NCBI GenBank assembly: GCA_900543755.1
Contig: UQSP01000003.1
Location: 3,395 to 67,394, forward strand
Source of the DNA: an uncultured Eubacteriales bacterium
Lineage (GTDB): Bacteria > Bacillota > Clostridia > Christensenellales > Pumilibacteraceae
Direction: 5' to 3'
DNA length: 64,000 nt
Part shown: piece after piece, positions 7,853-17,187 of the stretch
Numbering within the stretch: position 1 is the stretch's first letter
How the letters are laid out: the number at the start of each line of letters is the position of its first letter
The notes under the pieces: generated by a model
Seen by the model: the letters and a program-made list of their open reading frames with translations, nothing else
Told to the model about the DNA's origin: nothing
Database searches by the model: none
Made by a program: the position numbers and the translations under genes

Positions 7853-8857
7853 ATGGCAGTAATGTATTATGAACAGGATTGCGACTTTAAGCGCATCAAG
7901 AACAAAAAAATCGCAATTATCGGATTCGGTTCGCAGGGACACGCGCACGCGCTTAACCTTCACGATTCGGGCGCGGACGTGACCGTCGGTCTTTACGAAG
8001 GCAGCAAGTCCTGGAAGAAAGCCGAAGCTTTAGGTCTTAAGGTTACGACCGCCGACAAAGCCGCGGCGTGGGCGGACATCATAATGATACTTATCAACGA
8101 CGAAAAGCAGGCAAAGCTTTACCGCGAGAGCATCGAAAAAAATCTTACCGCCGGCAAAACGCTCATGTTTGCGCACGGCTTCAATATTCACTACGGTCAG
8201 ATTGTTCCGCCCAAGGACGTCAACGTCGTAATGATTGCGCCCAAGGGCCCCGGTCACACCGTACGCAGCCAGTTCCAGGAAGGTAAAGGCGTGCCCTGCC
8301 TTATCGCCGTTTATCAGGACGCGACGGGCGACGCCAAGGAAATCGGTCTTGCCTACGCTTTGGGTATCGGCGGCGCAAGAGCGGGCGTACTCGAAACCAC
8401 TTTCAAGGAAGAAACCGAAACCGATTTGTTCGGAGAGCAGGCTGTGCTTTGCGGCGGCGTCACCGCGCTTATGAAAGCGGGCTTTGAAACGCTGGTCGAG
8501 GCGGGTTACCAGCCCGAAAGCGCTTACTTCGAGTGCGTGCACGAGATGAAGCTTATCGTCGACCTTATCAATAAGGCGGGTTTTGCGGGCATGAGATATT
8601 CGATTTCCGACACGGCGGAATACGGCGATTACGTCACCGGACCCAAAATCATAACCGAGGAAACCAAGAAGACGATGAAAAAGGTTCTTTCCGACATTCA
8701 GGACGGCACCTTTGCGCGTAACTTTATTCTCGAAAACCAGTCCAACCGTCCCTATTTCAACGCGCGCCGCAGAATGGAAGCGGAGCATCAGCTGGAAACG
8801 GTGGGCAAAAACCTGCGCAGTATGATGAACTGGCAGAACGAGATTACCGAAAAGTAA
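7853..8857 (+). CDS. ilvC: Ketol-acid reductoisomerase, class I
   Basis: Converts acetolactate and acetohydroxybutyrate to the dihydroxy acids of the valine/leucine and isoleucine routes, using Mg2+ and a nicotinamide cofactor. 334 residues, the short class I form: Rossmann motif IIGFGSQGHAHALNL at 22-36 and a C-terminal knotted domain containing ETDLFGEQAVLCGG and EHQLETVGKNLR. The cofactor-selecting loop reads GLYEGSKSWKKAE (46-58), with Glu49 where many NADPH enzymes carry a basic or neutral residue. GGAGG lies at good distance before the ATG. Confidence 0.95.
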   Translation: MAVMYYEQDCDFKRIKNKKIAIIGFGSQGHAHALNLHDSGADVTVGLYEGSKSWKKAEALGLKVTTADKAAAWADIIMILINDEKQAKLYRESIEKNLTAGKTLMFAHGFNIHYGQIVPPKDVNVVMIAPKGPGHTVRSQFQEGKGVPCLIAVYQDATGDAKEIGLAYALGIGGARAGVLETTFKEETETDLFGEQAVLCGGVTALMKAGFETLVEAGYQPESAYFECVHEMKLIVDLINKAGFAGMRYSISDTAEYGDYVTGPKIITEETKKTMKKVLSDIQDGTFARNFILENQSNRPYFNARRRMEAEHQLETVGKNLRSMMNWQNEITEK

Positions 8858-8951
8858 TTTCGGGATATATCGGCGGCGAATATCTGACAGCACTTTTTAT
8901 TACCTTATAAAGAAAAGGATATTCGGCGCATAAATCGGAATATAATTAAAA

Positions 8952-8989
8952 TCAGGGCGGAGGCTGACGCGACGTGCTTTCCGCCCTGA
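8952..8989. promoter_or_regulatory. Perfect inverted repeat between ilvC and leuA
   Basis: TCAGGGCGGA (8952-8961) with TCCGCCCTGA (8980-8989), 18-base loop. On the + strand it is followed by A-rich, not T-rich, sequence, so it is not a normal terminator for ilvC. It could act as an RNA-stabilising or processing hairpin. Confidence 0.6.
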
Positions 8990-9065
8990 AAAAAATTAAG
9001 TACGGGTCGGATTGGCCGGATTGTTCTGCTTACTATCTGTCCGACAAAAAAGGAGTAGTTTTTTT

Positions 9066-10607
9066 ATGTCCGCACGCATTAAAATATTCGACACCACATT
9101 AAGGGACGGCGAGCAGTCGCCCGGCTGCAGCATGAACATGAGCGAAAAACTCCGCATGGCGGAGCAGCTTGACGCTTTGGGCGTGGACGTCATCGAGGCG
9201 GGCTTCGCAATCGCGTCGCCGGGGGATTTCCAGGCGGTCAAAAGCATTGCCGGCGTCGTCAAAAACGCGACGGTGGCTTCGCTTGCGCGCGCGCTCGACA
9301 AGGACATAGAAGTCGCTTACGAGGCGGTTAAGGACGCCGTCAAGCCGCGTATTCACGTTTTTCTGGCGACCAGCGACATACATATGGAATACAAGCTTAA
9401 AATGACGCGCGAAGAGGTGCTTAAGCGCACTTATGACGCTGTGTCTTACGCCAAATCGCTGTGCGACGACATCGAGTTTTCCGCCGAGGACGCTTCGAGA
9501 AGCGACCCCGACTTTCTGTGCAAGGTGCTGGGGGAGGCGATTAAAGCGGGCGCGACTACGGTCAATATTCCCGATACGGTGGGTTATGCCGTGCCCGACG
9601 AATACGGCGAGCTTATTTCCTACATTATTAAAAACGTCAAGGGAATAGAAAAAGTCGACGTATCGGTGCACTGTCACAACGACCTCGGCATGGCGACGGC
9701 AAACAGTCTTGCCGCGGTAAAGGCGGGCGCCACTCAGGTCGAGTGTACCGTCAACGGCATAGGCGAACGCGCGGGCAACACGGCGCTTGAGGAAGTGGTC
9801 ATGGCGCTTTACACGCGCAAAAACTTTTTCGACGCGGAATGCGGCGTGGACACCACTCAGATATTTAAATCCAGCAAACTTTTAAGCATGATTACGGGCG
9901 TAAAAGTCCAGCCCAACAAGGCGATTGTGGGCGAAAACGCTTTCGCGCACGAGGCGGGCATACATCAGCACGGCGTGCTTGCCAACAAAAAGACTTACGA
10001 GATAATGACTCCCGAGTCGATAGGCCTTACCGAGAACAAAATGGTCTTAGGAAAGCACTCGGGTAAGCACGCGCTTTCCGACAGACTGCGCTCTTTGGGA
10101 CTTACGGTCACCGACGAAGCGCTTGCCGAGATTTTCGACGAGTTCAAAAAGCTTGCGGACAGACAAAAAAGCGTTTCCGACCGCGATATCGAGGCGCTTG
10201 TGCACAAAAAATCGGTTTCCGTACCCGAAAGTTACAAGCTGGACCGCTTTGTAATCAACGTGGGCAACACCATTACCACCACTTCGGCGGTAAAGCTGGA
10301 TTGCCCCGACGGACAGAAGCGCGAGGTGGTAACCTCTTCGGCGTTCGGCCCCATCGACGCCAGCTACAAGGCGATTAACGATATCGTGGGCGGCGAAAGC
10401 TTCGAGCTTGTCGACTTCCTCATCGATTCGGTGACGGGCGGCACGGACGCTCAGGGCGCGGTTACCGTCAAAATCAAATCCGAAGGCAACGTTTACAACG
10501 GTCACGCCGTCAGCCTTGACATCGTCAACGCGGCGGTCATGGCTTACGTATCGGCGATAAACAACATGATTTACGACAAAAATCTGGTTAAAGGCGGAAA
10601 TAATTGA
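9066..10607 (+). CDS. leuA: 2-isopropylmalate synthase
   Basis: Condenses 2-ketoisovalerate with acetyl-CoA, the first committed step to leucine. 513 residues: TIM barrel with the FDTTLRDGEQSPGC signature at the start, the metal-binding SVHCHNDLGMA motif near residue 205, and a C-terminal LeuA regulatory domain (about 385-510) where leucine would bind. I chose the ATG at 9066 because AAAGGAGTAG precedes it; an upstream extension to 9012 adds an unlikely, unconserved leader. It overlaps cimA by four bases, so the two are translationally coupled. Confidence 0.93.
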   Translation: MSARIKIFDTTLRDGEQSPGCSMNMSEKLRMAEQLDALGVDVIEAGFAIASPGDFQAVKSIAGVVKNATVASLARALDKDIEVAYEAVKDAVKPRIHVFLATSDIHMEYKLKMTREEVLKRTYDAVSYAKSLCDDIEFSAEDASRSDPDFLCKVLGEAIKAGATTVNIPDTVGYAVPDEYGELISYIIKNVKGIEKVDVSVHCHNDLGMATANSLAAVKAGATQVECTVNGIGERAGNTALEEVVMALYTRKNFFDAECGVDTTQIFKSSKLLSMITGVKVQPNKAIVGENAFAHEAGIHQHGVLANKKTYEIMTPESIGLTENKMVLGKHSGKHALSDRLRSLGLTVTDEALAEIFDEFKKLADRQKSVSDRDIEALVHKKSVSVPESYKLDRFVINVGNTITTTSAVKLDCPDGQKREVVTSSAFGPIDASYKAINDIVGGESFELVDFLIDSVTGGTDAQGAVTVKIKSEGNVYNGHAVSLDIVNAAVMAYVSAINNMIYDKNLVKGGNN

Positions 10608-12184
10608 GAAACAAAAAACTGACAATTCTGGATTCGACGCTGCGCGACGGCGCTCAAGGGGAGAGCATCTCCTTTTCGGTACGCGACAAAATCGCCGTGT
10701 GCCGCACGCTGGACGAGCTGGGCGTCGATTATATCGAGGCGGGCAATCCCGCGTCCAACCCTAAAGACGCCGAGTTTTTCCGCGAAGTAAAAAACCTTGA
10801 GTTCAAAAACGCGAAACTTACGGCTTTCGGCTCCACGCGCCGCCGCGGAGTAACCGCACAGCAAGACCCGGGCGTAAAGGCTCTTCTTGCCGCGGATACC
10901 CCTGCAGTGTCGGTTTTCGGCAAAAGCTGGGACTTTCACGCGACGGAAATACTGCGCGTCACGCTTGAAGAAAATCTCGAGATGATTTACGACACGGTTA
11001 ACTACCTTACCGAATGCGGCAAGGAAGTCATTTTCGACGCGGAGCACTTTTTCGACGGTTATAAAAACAATCCCGACTACGCGATAAAGGCGATAAAGGC
11101 GGCGGAAGAAGCGGGCGCGGCGGCGGTGTGTCTGTGCGACACCAACGGCGGCTGTTTCCCCGACGAAATCGAAAAAATCGTGCGCGCGGCGGTGGACGCA
11201 TTAAGTATTCCCGTGGGCATTCACACCCATGACGACGCGGGAATGGCGGTTGCCAATTCCGTTGTGGCGGTGCTGTGCGGCGCTACGCAGGTGCAGGGTA
11301 CGCTTATCGGTTTCGGCGAGCGGTGCGGCAACGCAAACCTCAGCACCATTGCGGCGGATTTACAGTTAAAGCGCGGTTACGATTGCTTCCCCGAAGAAAA
11401 CATGAAAAACCTCACGCTTTACTGCCGCAGGATTGCCGAGATTGCAAACGTTCGGCTTAACCGCGGTATGCCTTACGTGGGCGAATCGGCTTTCGCGCAC
11501 AAGGCGGGTATGCACATCGACGGAGTAAGCAAAGCCTCTTTCAGTTTCGAGCACGTTTCCCCCGATTCCGTGGGCAACACCCGCCGCTTCCTCATGAGCG
11601 AGGTCGCAGGAAGAAGCACTATTCTCGACAAGGTGCGCAAGGTGGACCCCTCCGTCACGAAAGACAGCCCCGTGACGGCGGAAATCGTAGCCAAAATCAA
11701 GGAAATGGAGTTTTTCGGCTATCAGTTCGAGGGGGCGGACGCCAGTTTCGAGCTGCTTATAAGAAAATCGCTGGGCGCGTACAAGCCTTTCTTCACTCTG
11801 GAAAAATTCAAAACCATAGGCGAGCAGATTTCCGGCGAGGATTTTTCGCCCGCGACGGCAGTGGTCAAAGTAAGCGTGGACGGCACCAGCGAAATCAGCG
11901 CGGCGGAAGGCAACGGCCCCGTCAACGCTCTCGATGTGGCTTTGCGTAAAGCGCTGGAAAGGTTTTATCCCTCGCTTAAGGAATTCGCCCTTACAGACTA
12001 CAAGGTGCGTATCCTGGACAGCAAGGAAACCAGCTCCGCCAAAACGCGCGTACTTATCGAGTCGGGCGACGGCAAAGACATCTTTACCACCGTGGGCGTG
12101 TCGCGCGACATCATAGAGGCGTCCCTTACCGCGCTTAAAGACGCGATAGAGTACAAGCTTATCAAGGACGGCGTAACGCCGTGA
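10604..12184 (+). CDS. cimA: Citramalate synthase
   Basis: Condenses pyruvate with acetyl-CoA to (R)-citramalate, giving 2-ketobutyrate and isoleucine without threonine deaminase. A paralogue of LeuA, but with the CimA-type opening ILDSTLRDGAQGESISFSV, EAGNPASNPKD and GKSWDFH near residue 105. HTHDDAGMA supplies the metal ligands and the C-terminal regulatory domain covers about 400-520. 526 residues, normal for the family. Start TTG at 10604 overlaps the leuA stop. LeuC, LeuD and LeuB downstream can serve both citramalate and isopropylmalate. Confidence 0.9.
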   Translation: MRNKKLTILDSTLRDGAQGESISFSVRDKIAVCRTLDELGVDYIEAGNPASNPKDAEFFREVKNLEFKNAKLTAFGSTRRRGVTAQQDPGVKALLAADTPAVSVFGKSWDFHATEILRVTLEENLEMIYDTVNYLTECGKEVIFDAEHFFDGYKNNPDYAIKAIKAAEEAGAAAVCLCDTNGGCFPDEIEKIVRAAVDALSIPVGIHTHDDAGMAVANSVVAVLCGATQVQGTLIGFGERCGNANLSTIAADLQLKRGYDCFPEENMKNLTLYCRRIAEIANVRLNRGMPYVGESAFAHKAGMHIDGVSKASFSFEHVSPDSVGNTRRFLMSEVAGRSTILDKVRKVDPSVTKDSPVTAEIVAKIKEMEFFGYQFEGADASFELLIRKSLGAYKPFFTLEKFKTIGEQISGEDFSPATAVVKVSVDGTSEISAAEGNGPVNALDVALRKALERFYPSLKEFALTDYKVRILDSKETSSAKTRVLIESGDGKDIFTTVGVSRDIIEASLTALKDAIEYKLIKDGVTP

Positions 12185-12500
12185 CGGCTAAAAAAAGTTT
12201 TTTATCAGGAAAACCGCTTTAAGGTAAGCCGCTTTGCCATTATTTTTAAACGGCGCGGCGATTAAGCTTTGATAAGCGGAAACAAAAGTAAACGCCTTAA
12301 CCCGTCTGCCGTTACGCAAGCCGCCGTAAAAAAAGCCGCACTGCGGTAAACGCGGGATTACGGTCCGCGCCGACAAAACGAAAAACGCGGAAGAAAACCC
12401 CGAAAAGGCTCAGCCTCAGGCGAAAAAAGAGAGGCAAAAACGCCGACGGAATTACAAATAACGCAAAAATCAAACTTTCTTTAAGGAGATTGTATATTTT
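12185..12500. other. Non-coding cimA-leuC spacer
   Basis: 316 bp, A-rich on the + strand, no gene or terminator. A good TAAGGAG for leuC lies at its end. Confidence 0.6.
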
Positions 12501-13760
12501 ATGGGAATGACAATGACGCAAAAGATACTTGCCGCGCACGCGGGACTGGATTCGGTCAAAGCCGGCCAGCTCATAGAGGCTAAGCTTGACCTGGTTCTGG
12601 GCAACGACATCACAAGCCCCGTGGCAATCAAGGAATTTGCTCGCTTTAACTGCGACAAAGTGTTCGACCGCGACAAAATCGCGCTGGTGCCCGACCACTT
12701 TACCCCCAACAAGGACATTAAAGCCGCCGAGCAATGCAAGCTTATTCGCGAGTTCGCCGGCAAAATGGACATTACCAACTATTTCGAAATAGGCGAGGTG
12801 GGTATCGAGCACGCTTTGCTGCCCGAAAAAGGACTTGTGGTTGCGGGCGACGCGGTTATCGGCGCGGATTCGCACACCTGCACTTACGGCGCTTTGGGTG
12901 CGTTCAGCACGGGCGTGGGCTCCACCGACATGGCGGCCGCTATGGCTACGGGCAAGGCGTGGTTCAAAGTTCCCTCCGCGCTCAAGTTCAACCTTACGGG
13001 CAAGCTTAACGGCTATGCGTCCGGAAAAGACGTAATACTGCATATCATCGGCATGATAGGCGTGGACGGCGCGCTTTATAAAAGCATGGAGTTTTCGGGC
13101 GAGGGACTTAAAAGCCTTTCCATGGACGACCGTCTTTGCATGGCTAACATGGCGATAGAGGCGGGCGGCAAAAACGGCATTTTCGACGTGGACGAAAAGA
13201 CCATCGAGTATATCAAAGAACACTCGACCAAGGATTACACCGTCTATAAGGCGGACGCCGACGCCGAGTACGAAAAGGTTTACGACGTGGATTTAAGCAA
13301 AATCCGTCCCACCGTATCCTTCCCGCACCTTCCCGACAACACGCGCACCATCGACGAGGTGGGCGACGTCAAAATCGACCAGGTCGTCATCGGCAGCTGC
13401 ACCAACGGCAGAATAGAGGACCTCAGGGTTGCCGCGTCCATACTCAAGGACAGACACGTCGCTAAAGGCGTGCGCTGCATAATCATTCCCGGCACTCAGA
13501 AAATTTATCTTCAGGCGATTCACGAAGGACTTGTGGACATCTTCGTAAACGCGGGCGCGATATTCTCCATGCCCACCTGCGGACCGTGCCTCGGCGGACA
13601 CATGGGCATACTCGCAAAAGGCGAGCGCGCCGTGTCCACCACCAACCGCAATTTCGTGGGAAGAATGGGTCACCCCGAGTCGGAGGTTTATCTGGCTTCT
13701 CCCGCAGTCGCCGCAGCAAGCGCGGTCACGGGTAAAATTCAGAACCCCGAAACGCTGTAA
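12501..13760 (+). CDS. leuC: 3-isopropylmalate/citramalate dehydratase large subunit
   Basis: An aconitase-type [4Fe-4S] enzyme that isomerises 2-isopropylmalate to 3-isopropylmalate, and by inference citramalate to methylmalate, together with LeuD. 419 residues, the size of the bacterial/archaeal type-2 LeuC. Cluster ligands are visible: Cys300 in IGSCTNGR and Cys360/Cys363 in PTCGPCLGGH. ADSHTCTYGALGAFSTGVGS is also intact. A second ATG six bases in is an alternative start. leuD follows after 24 bp. Confidence 0.95.
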   Translation: MGMTMTQKILAAHAGLDSVKAGQLIEAKLDLVLGNDITSPVAIKEFARFNCDKVFDRDKIALVPDHFTPNKDIKAAEQCKLIREFAGKMDITNYFEIGEVGIEHALLPEKGLVVAGDAVIGADSHTCTYGALGAFSTGVGSTDMAAAMATGKAWFKVPSALKFNLTGKLNGYASGKDVILHIIGMIGVDGALYKSMEFSGEGLKSLSMDDRLCMANMAIEAGGKNGIFDVDEKTIEYIKEHSTKDYTVYKADADAEYEKVYDVDLSKIRPTVSFPHLPDNTRTIDEVGDVKIDQVVIGSCTNGRIEDLRVAASILKDRHVAKGVRCIIIPGTQKIYLQAIHEGLVDIFVNAGAIFSMPTCGPCLGGHMGILAKGERAVSTTNRNFVGRMGHPESEVYLASPAVAAASAVTGKIQNPETL

Positions 13761-13784
13761 TAAGTCACAGGAGGATTTTTATCA

Positions 13785-14276
13785 ATGAACGCTAAAGGTA
13801 CGGTTTTCAAATACAAGGACAACGTCGACACCGACGTGATAATTCCCGCAAGATACCTCAACACTTCCGACCCCAATGAGCTTGCAAAGCACTGCATGGA
13901 GGACATCGACGCGGATTTCGTAAGTAAGGTCAAACAAGGCGACATCATCGTCGCGGACAAAAACTTCGGCTGCGGCTCCTCGCGCGAGCACGCTCCCATC
14001 GCGATAAAGGCGTCGGGCGTGTCCTGCGTAATCGCCAGCACGTTTGCGCGCATTTTCTACCGCAACGCCATTAACATCGGGCTTCCCATCGTCGAGTGTC
14101 CCGAGGCGGTCAAGGGCATAAACGCGGGCGACGTGGTTTCCGTGGACTTTTCGACAGGCATAATTACCGACGAAACCAACGGCAAAAAGTTCAAAGGCGA
14201 GCCCTATCCCGAATTCATGCAGAAGATTATCGCGGCGGGCGGCCTCGTCAACTACATCAAAACGCAAAAAAACTGA
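13785..14276 (+). CDS. leuD: 3-isopropylmalate/citramalate dehydratase small subunit
   Basis: The swivel subunit of the LeuCD dehydratase. 163 residues with NVDTDVIIPARYLN near the N-terminus and the substrate-recognition segment NFGCGSSREHAP around residue 63. Normal length for the partner of a type-2 LeuC. AGGAGG precedes the ATG. Confidence 0.95.
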   Translation: MNAKGTVFKYKDNVDTDVIIPARYLNTSDPNELAKHCMEDIDADFVSKVKQGDIIVADKNFGCGSSREHAPIAIKASGVSCVIASTFARIFYRNAINIGLPIVECPEAVKGINAGDVVSVDFSTGIITDETNGKKFKGEPYPEFMQKIIAAGGLVNYIKTQKN

Positions 14277-14713
14277 CGCGTCGGCTTTTTTTTCGGAAAC
14301 AGTCGCAACGAAATCCGACCTTAAAACGATAAACCTTTAATAACCGATTGTCTTAAGTCCCTTCGGAAAACAGGACGGAGAAAGCGGCGCAACTGTCTTT
14401 GTATTAATATTAAGACCGGAAAAAGCGGCGTAACAACACCTTTTCTTGTTGAACCCGGGGCAGGGAAAAACGACGCAATCAAACCCGACAAAATGCTGAG
14501 CCGCAAACAGAAATGCCCGACTAAAAAGGCTGAAGCGAAAAACGGTTTTTCTTAAACAAACGGTTAAATTTGAAAAATATCAGCTTGGCGTCAGCTTATT
14601 AAACGGGTAATTCTCAGAAAGGTTTGTTAAAAAGCGGGTTTAAGGGCGGCTTCAGCGCGTTACGCAAATAAAAAAACAAATAAATTCCTAAATATAAAGG
14701 AGCTTTCAGAAAA
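14277..14713. other. Non-coding leuD-leuB spacer
   Basis: 437 bp with no gene. A-rich and G-rich on the + strand with recurring AAAAAGCGG(C/T)-type words. No clear terminator or promoter. AAAGGAGC precedes leuB. Confidence 0.6.
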
Positions 14714-15781
14714 ATGAAATACAACATTGTCACGGTACCCGGCGACGGAATAGGTCCGGATATAATCAACGAGGCGATAAAAACTCTTAACCGCGTGGGC
14801 GAGATTTACGGTCACGAATTTAATTTTACCGAAAAACTCGCGGGCGGCATTGCAATCGACACCGTGGGCTGTCCGCTTCCTCAGGACACGATTGACGCGT
14901 GCAAGGCGTCCGACTCGGTGCTGCTGGGCGCGGTGGGCGGACCCAAGTGGGATCACCTGGGCGGCAACGACCGTCCCGAAAAGGCGCTGCTGGGACTTAG
15001 AGGAGAGCTTAAGCTTTTTGCAAATCTCCGTCCCGCACTGCTTCACAAACAGCTTAAAAACGCCTGCCCCTTAAAGCCCGAAATCATCGGCGACAGTCTG
15101 GATATTTTGATCGTAAGAGAGCTTACAAGCGGCATTTACTTCGGTAAGCGCGGAAGAGTAAAAGAGGACGATTCGGCGTTCGACACCATGTATTATTCGG
15201 TCAAGGAAATCGAGCGCGTCCTGCGCGTGGGCTTCGATGCGGCGATGAAGAGAAACAAAAAGGTGTGCGTGGTGGACAAGGCCAATATTCTGGAAACCTC
15301 GCGCCTTTGGAGAGAGGTTACGGCGCGCGTGGCTAAGGATTATCCCGAAGTCGAATATTCGCACCTTTACGTGGACAACTGCTCCATGCAGCTTATCCGC
15401 AATCCTCACCAGTTCGACGTAATCATCACCACCAATATGTTCGGCGACATTCTCTCGGACGAGGCAAGTATGCTTACCGGCTCCATCGGTATGCTGGCGT
15501 CCGCGTCTTTGGGCGAAACCAAGCTTGGCATGTACGAGCCTATTCACGGCTCCGCGCCCGACATCGCGGGCAAGAACCTCGCTAACCCCATCGCCACCAT
15601 TCTTTCCGCGGCGATGATGCTGAGGTATTCGTTCGACCTCGAAAAAGAGGCGTGCGCCATCGAAAAAGCGGTGGACGAGGTGCTTGACAAGGGTTACCGC
15701 ACCGCCGATATTTACAGCGAAGGCATGACTAAAGTGGGCACCGTGGAAATGGGCAAACTTATTACCGACGCCATAAAATAA
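14714..15781 (+). CDS. leuB: 3-isopropylmalate dehydrogenase
   Basis: Oxidative decarboxylation of 3-isopropylmalate with NAD+, and by inference of methylmalate in the isoleucine branch. 355 residues with VPGDGIGPDI at the start, LRPALLHK, RELTSGIYFG (active-site Arg and Tyr), NMFGDILSDEAS (metal-binding Asp) and the NAD-site EPIHGSAPDIAGKN. Normal length; GGAGC upstream. Confidence 0.95.
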   Translation: MKYNIVTVPGDGIGPDIINEAIKTLNRVGEIYGHEFNFTEKLAGGIAIDTVGCPLPQDTIDACKASDSVLLGAVGGPKWDHLGGNDRPEKALLGLRGELKLFANLRPALLHKQLKNACPLKPEIIGDSLDILIVRELTSGIYFGKRGRVKEDDSAFDTMYYSVKEIERVLRVGFDAAMKRNKKVCVVDKANILETSRLWREVTARVAKDYPEVEYSHLYVDNCSMQLIRNPHQFDVIITTNMFGDILSDEASMLTGSIGMLASASLGETKLGMYEPIHGSAPDIAGKNLANPIATILSAAMMLRYSFDLEKEACAIEKAVDEVLDKGYRTADIYSEGMTKVGTVEMGKLITDAIK

Positions 15782-16131
15782 AGTTTTTCTCTAAATAGCA
15801 GTCTTTCGATTAAGATAAAGGTCTTTTGCGTAAAAGATTTTTAAGAAGAACGTCTTAAGGTGTCGACAAAAACAAAAAACGTCTTAAGGTGTCGACAAAA
15901 ACAAGTTTTTATCGGGAAGCAGTCTTTTTCCCCGAAAATAGCGGTTTTTATCGGTAAAAATTTTTCTTGACGGAACAAAGTTTTAAAAAATTTCTCCGAC
16001 AAAAGGAAGTCTTTTATCAATAAGTCTTTCGGGGACAAAAACATCCTGCGTTTCAGAATACTTTTTCGGCCGGGCGACCGCCGCGGCAATAAACAAAGTG
16101 CGGAAAATTTTATAAAAAAGAGGCAAAAATC
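15782..16131. other. Non-coding leuB-ilvE spacer with a 29-bp tandem duplication
   Basis: At 15850-15878 and 15879-15907 the word CGTCTTAAGGTGTCGACAAA plus AACAA is repeated head to tail. No gene is seen. The ribosome binding site for ilvE (AAAGAGGC) is at the right end. Confidence 0.7.
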
Positions 16132-17016
16132 ATGCAGTACATCTATCTAAACGGAGAATTTGTGGAAAGCGACAACGCCAAAGTTTCGGTTTTCGACCAC
16201 GGCGTGCTTTACGGCGACGGCGTTTTCGAGGGGATACGCGCTTACTCCGGCAGAGTTTTCCGCCTTAAGGAGCATATCGACCGCATTTTCGCGGCGGCAA
16301 AAGCCATTGCTCTTGATATCCCCATGAGCAAAGCAGAACTTGCGGAAGTGGTCAAAAAGACCTGCGCCGTAAACAACCTCAAGGACTGCTACATCCGTCT
16401 TGTGGTGACTCGCGGCAAGGGTGACCTTGGACTTTCCCCCTCAAACTGCGATAAACCCACGGTATTCTGCATTGCGGCGGGCATCAAGCTTTACACCGCC
16501 GAGCAGTACGAAAAGGGCATGGCGGTAATCACCTCCGTTCAGCGCAGAAACAAGGCGACTATCGTCGACCCGCAGATAAAGTCGCTTAACTATCTCAACA
16601 ACATTCTCGCCAAAATCGAGGCTAACCGCGCGGGCGCGGCGGAAGCGCTTATGCTTAACCACGACGGCATAGTTACCGAATGTACGGGCGACAATATCTT
16701 TATCGTCAAAGACGGTGTGATTTACACTCCTCCCGTTTACGTGGGAATCCTGGACGGAATCACGCGCCGCACCGTCATCGAGGTTGCCGCGAAAATAGGC
16801 GTGCCGCTTAAGGAAACCGAGTTCACTTTGTTCAACGTTTACAACGCCGACGAGTGCTTTCTTACGGGTACCGCCGCCGAGGCGATTGCAGTTACTTCCG
16901 TGGACGGAAGAAAGATAGGCGAGGGCGTCTGCGGTCCTGTGACAAGGAAAATTCTGGACGCTTTCCAGAAAGCCGCGCGCTCAGGCGAGTACGGCGACGA
17001 GATAATCTATAAGTAA
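16132..17016 (+). CDS. ilvE: Branched-chain amino acid aminotransferase
   Basis: PLP-dependent transfer of the amino group from glutamate to the 2-oxo acids of Val, Leu and Ile. A fold-type IV aminotransferase, 294 residues: FDHGVLYGDGVFEGIRAY at 22-39, PLP lysine Lys150 in IKSLNYLNN, and EALMLNHDGIVTE then DNIFIVKDG further on. D-amino acid aminotransferase is a near relative, but the surrounding pathway genes favour IlvE. Confidence 0.92.
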   Translation: MQYIYLNGEFVESDNAKVSVFDHGVLYGDGVFEGIRAYSGRVFRLKEHIDRIFAAAKAIALDIPMSKAELAEVVKKTCAVNNLKDCYIRLVVTRGKGDLGLSPSNCDKPTVFCIAAGIKLYTAEQYEKGMAVITSVQRRNKATIVDPQIKSLNYLNNILAKIEANRAGAAEALMLNHDGIVTECTGDNIFIVKDGVIYTPPVYVGILDGITRRTVIEVAAKIGVPLKETEFTLFNVYNADECFLTGTAAEAIAVTSVDGRKIGEGVCGPVTRKILDAFQKAARSGEYGDEIIYK

Positions 17017-17187
17017 GACGGGATAATCCGTAAACAAAAAGATTTCGTCAAGCAACAAGGCTTCGTCTGCGCTTTTACGATAAAACGGGTACGGACGGAA
17101 AAAACACTATAACATTAAGTCAGCCGCGGCGAAAAAGCGGAATAACCGCTTTAAGCCCGAACGGCACTGAAAACGGAGTTTACGACA

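Noticed and set aside
8952..8989. Terminator after ilvC
   Set aside because: The stem is perfect, but A and not T follows on the coding strand, so it was kept only as an inverted repeat.
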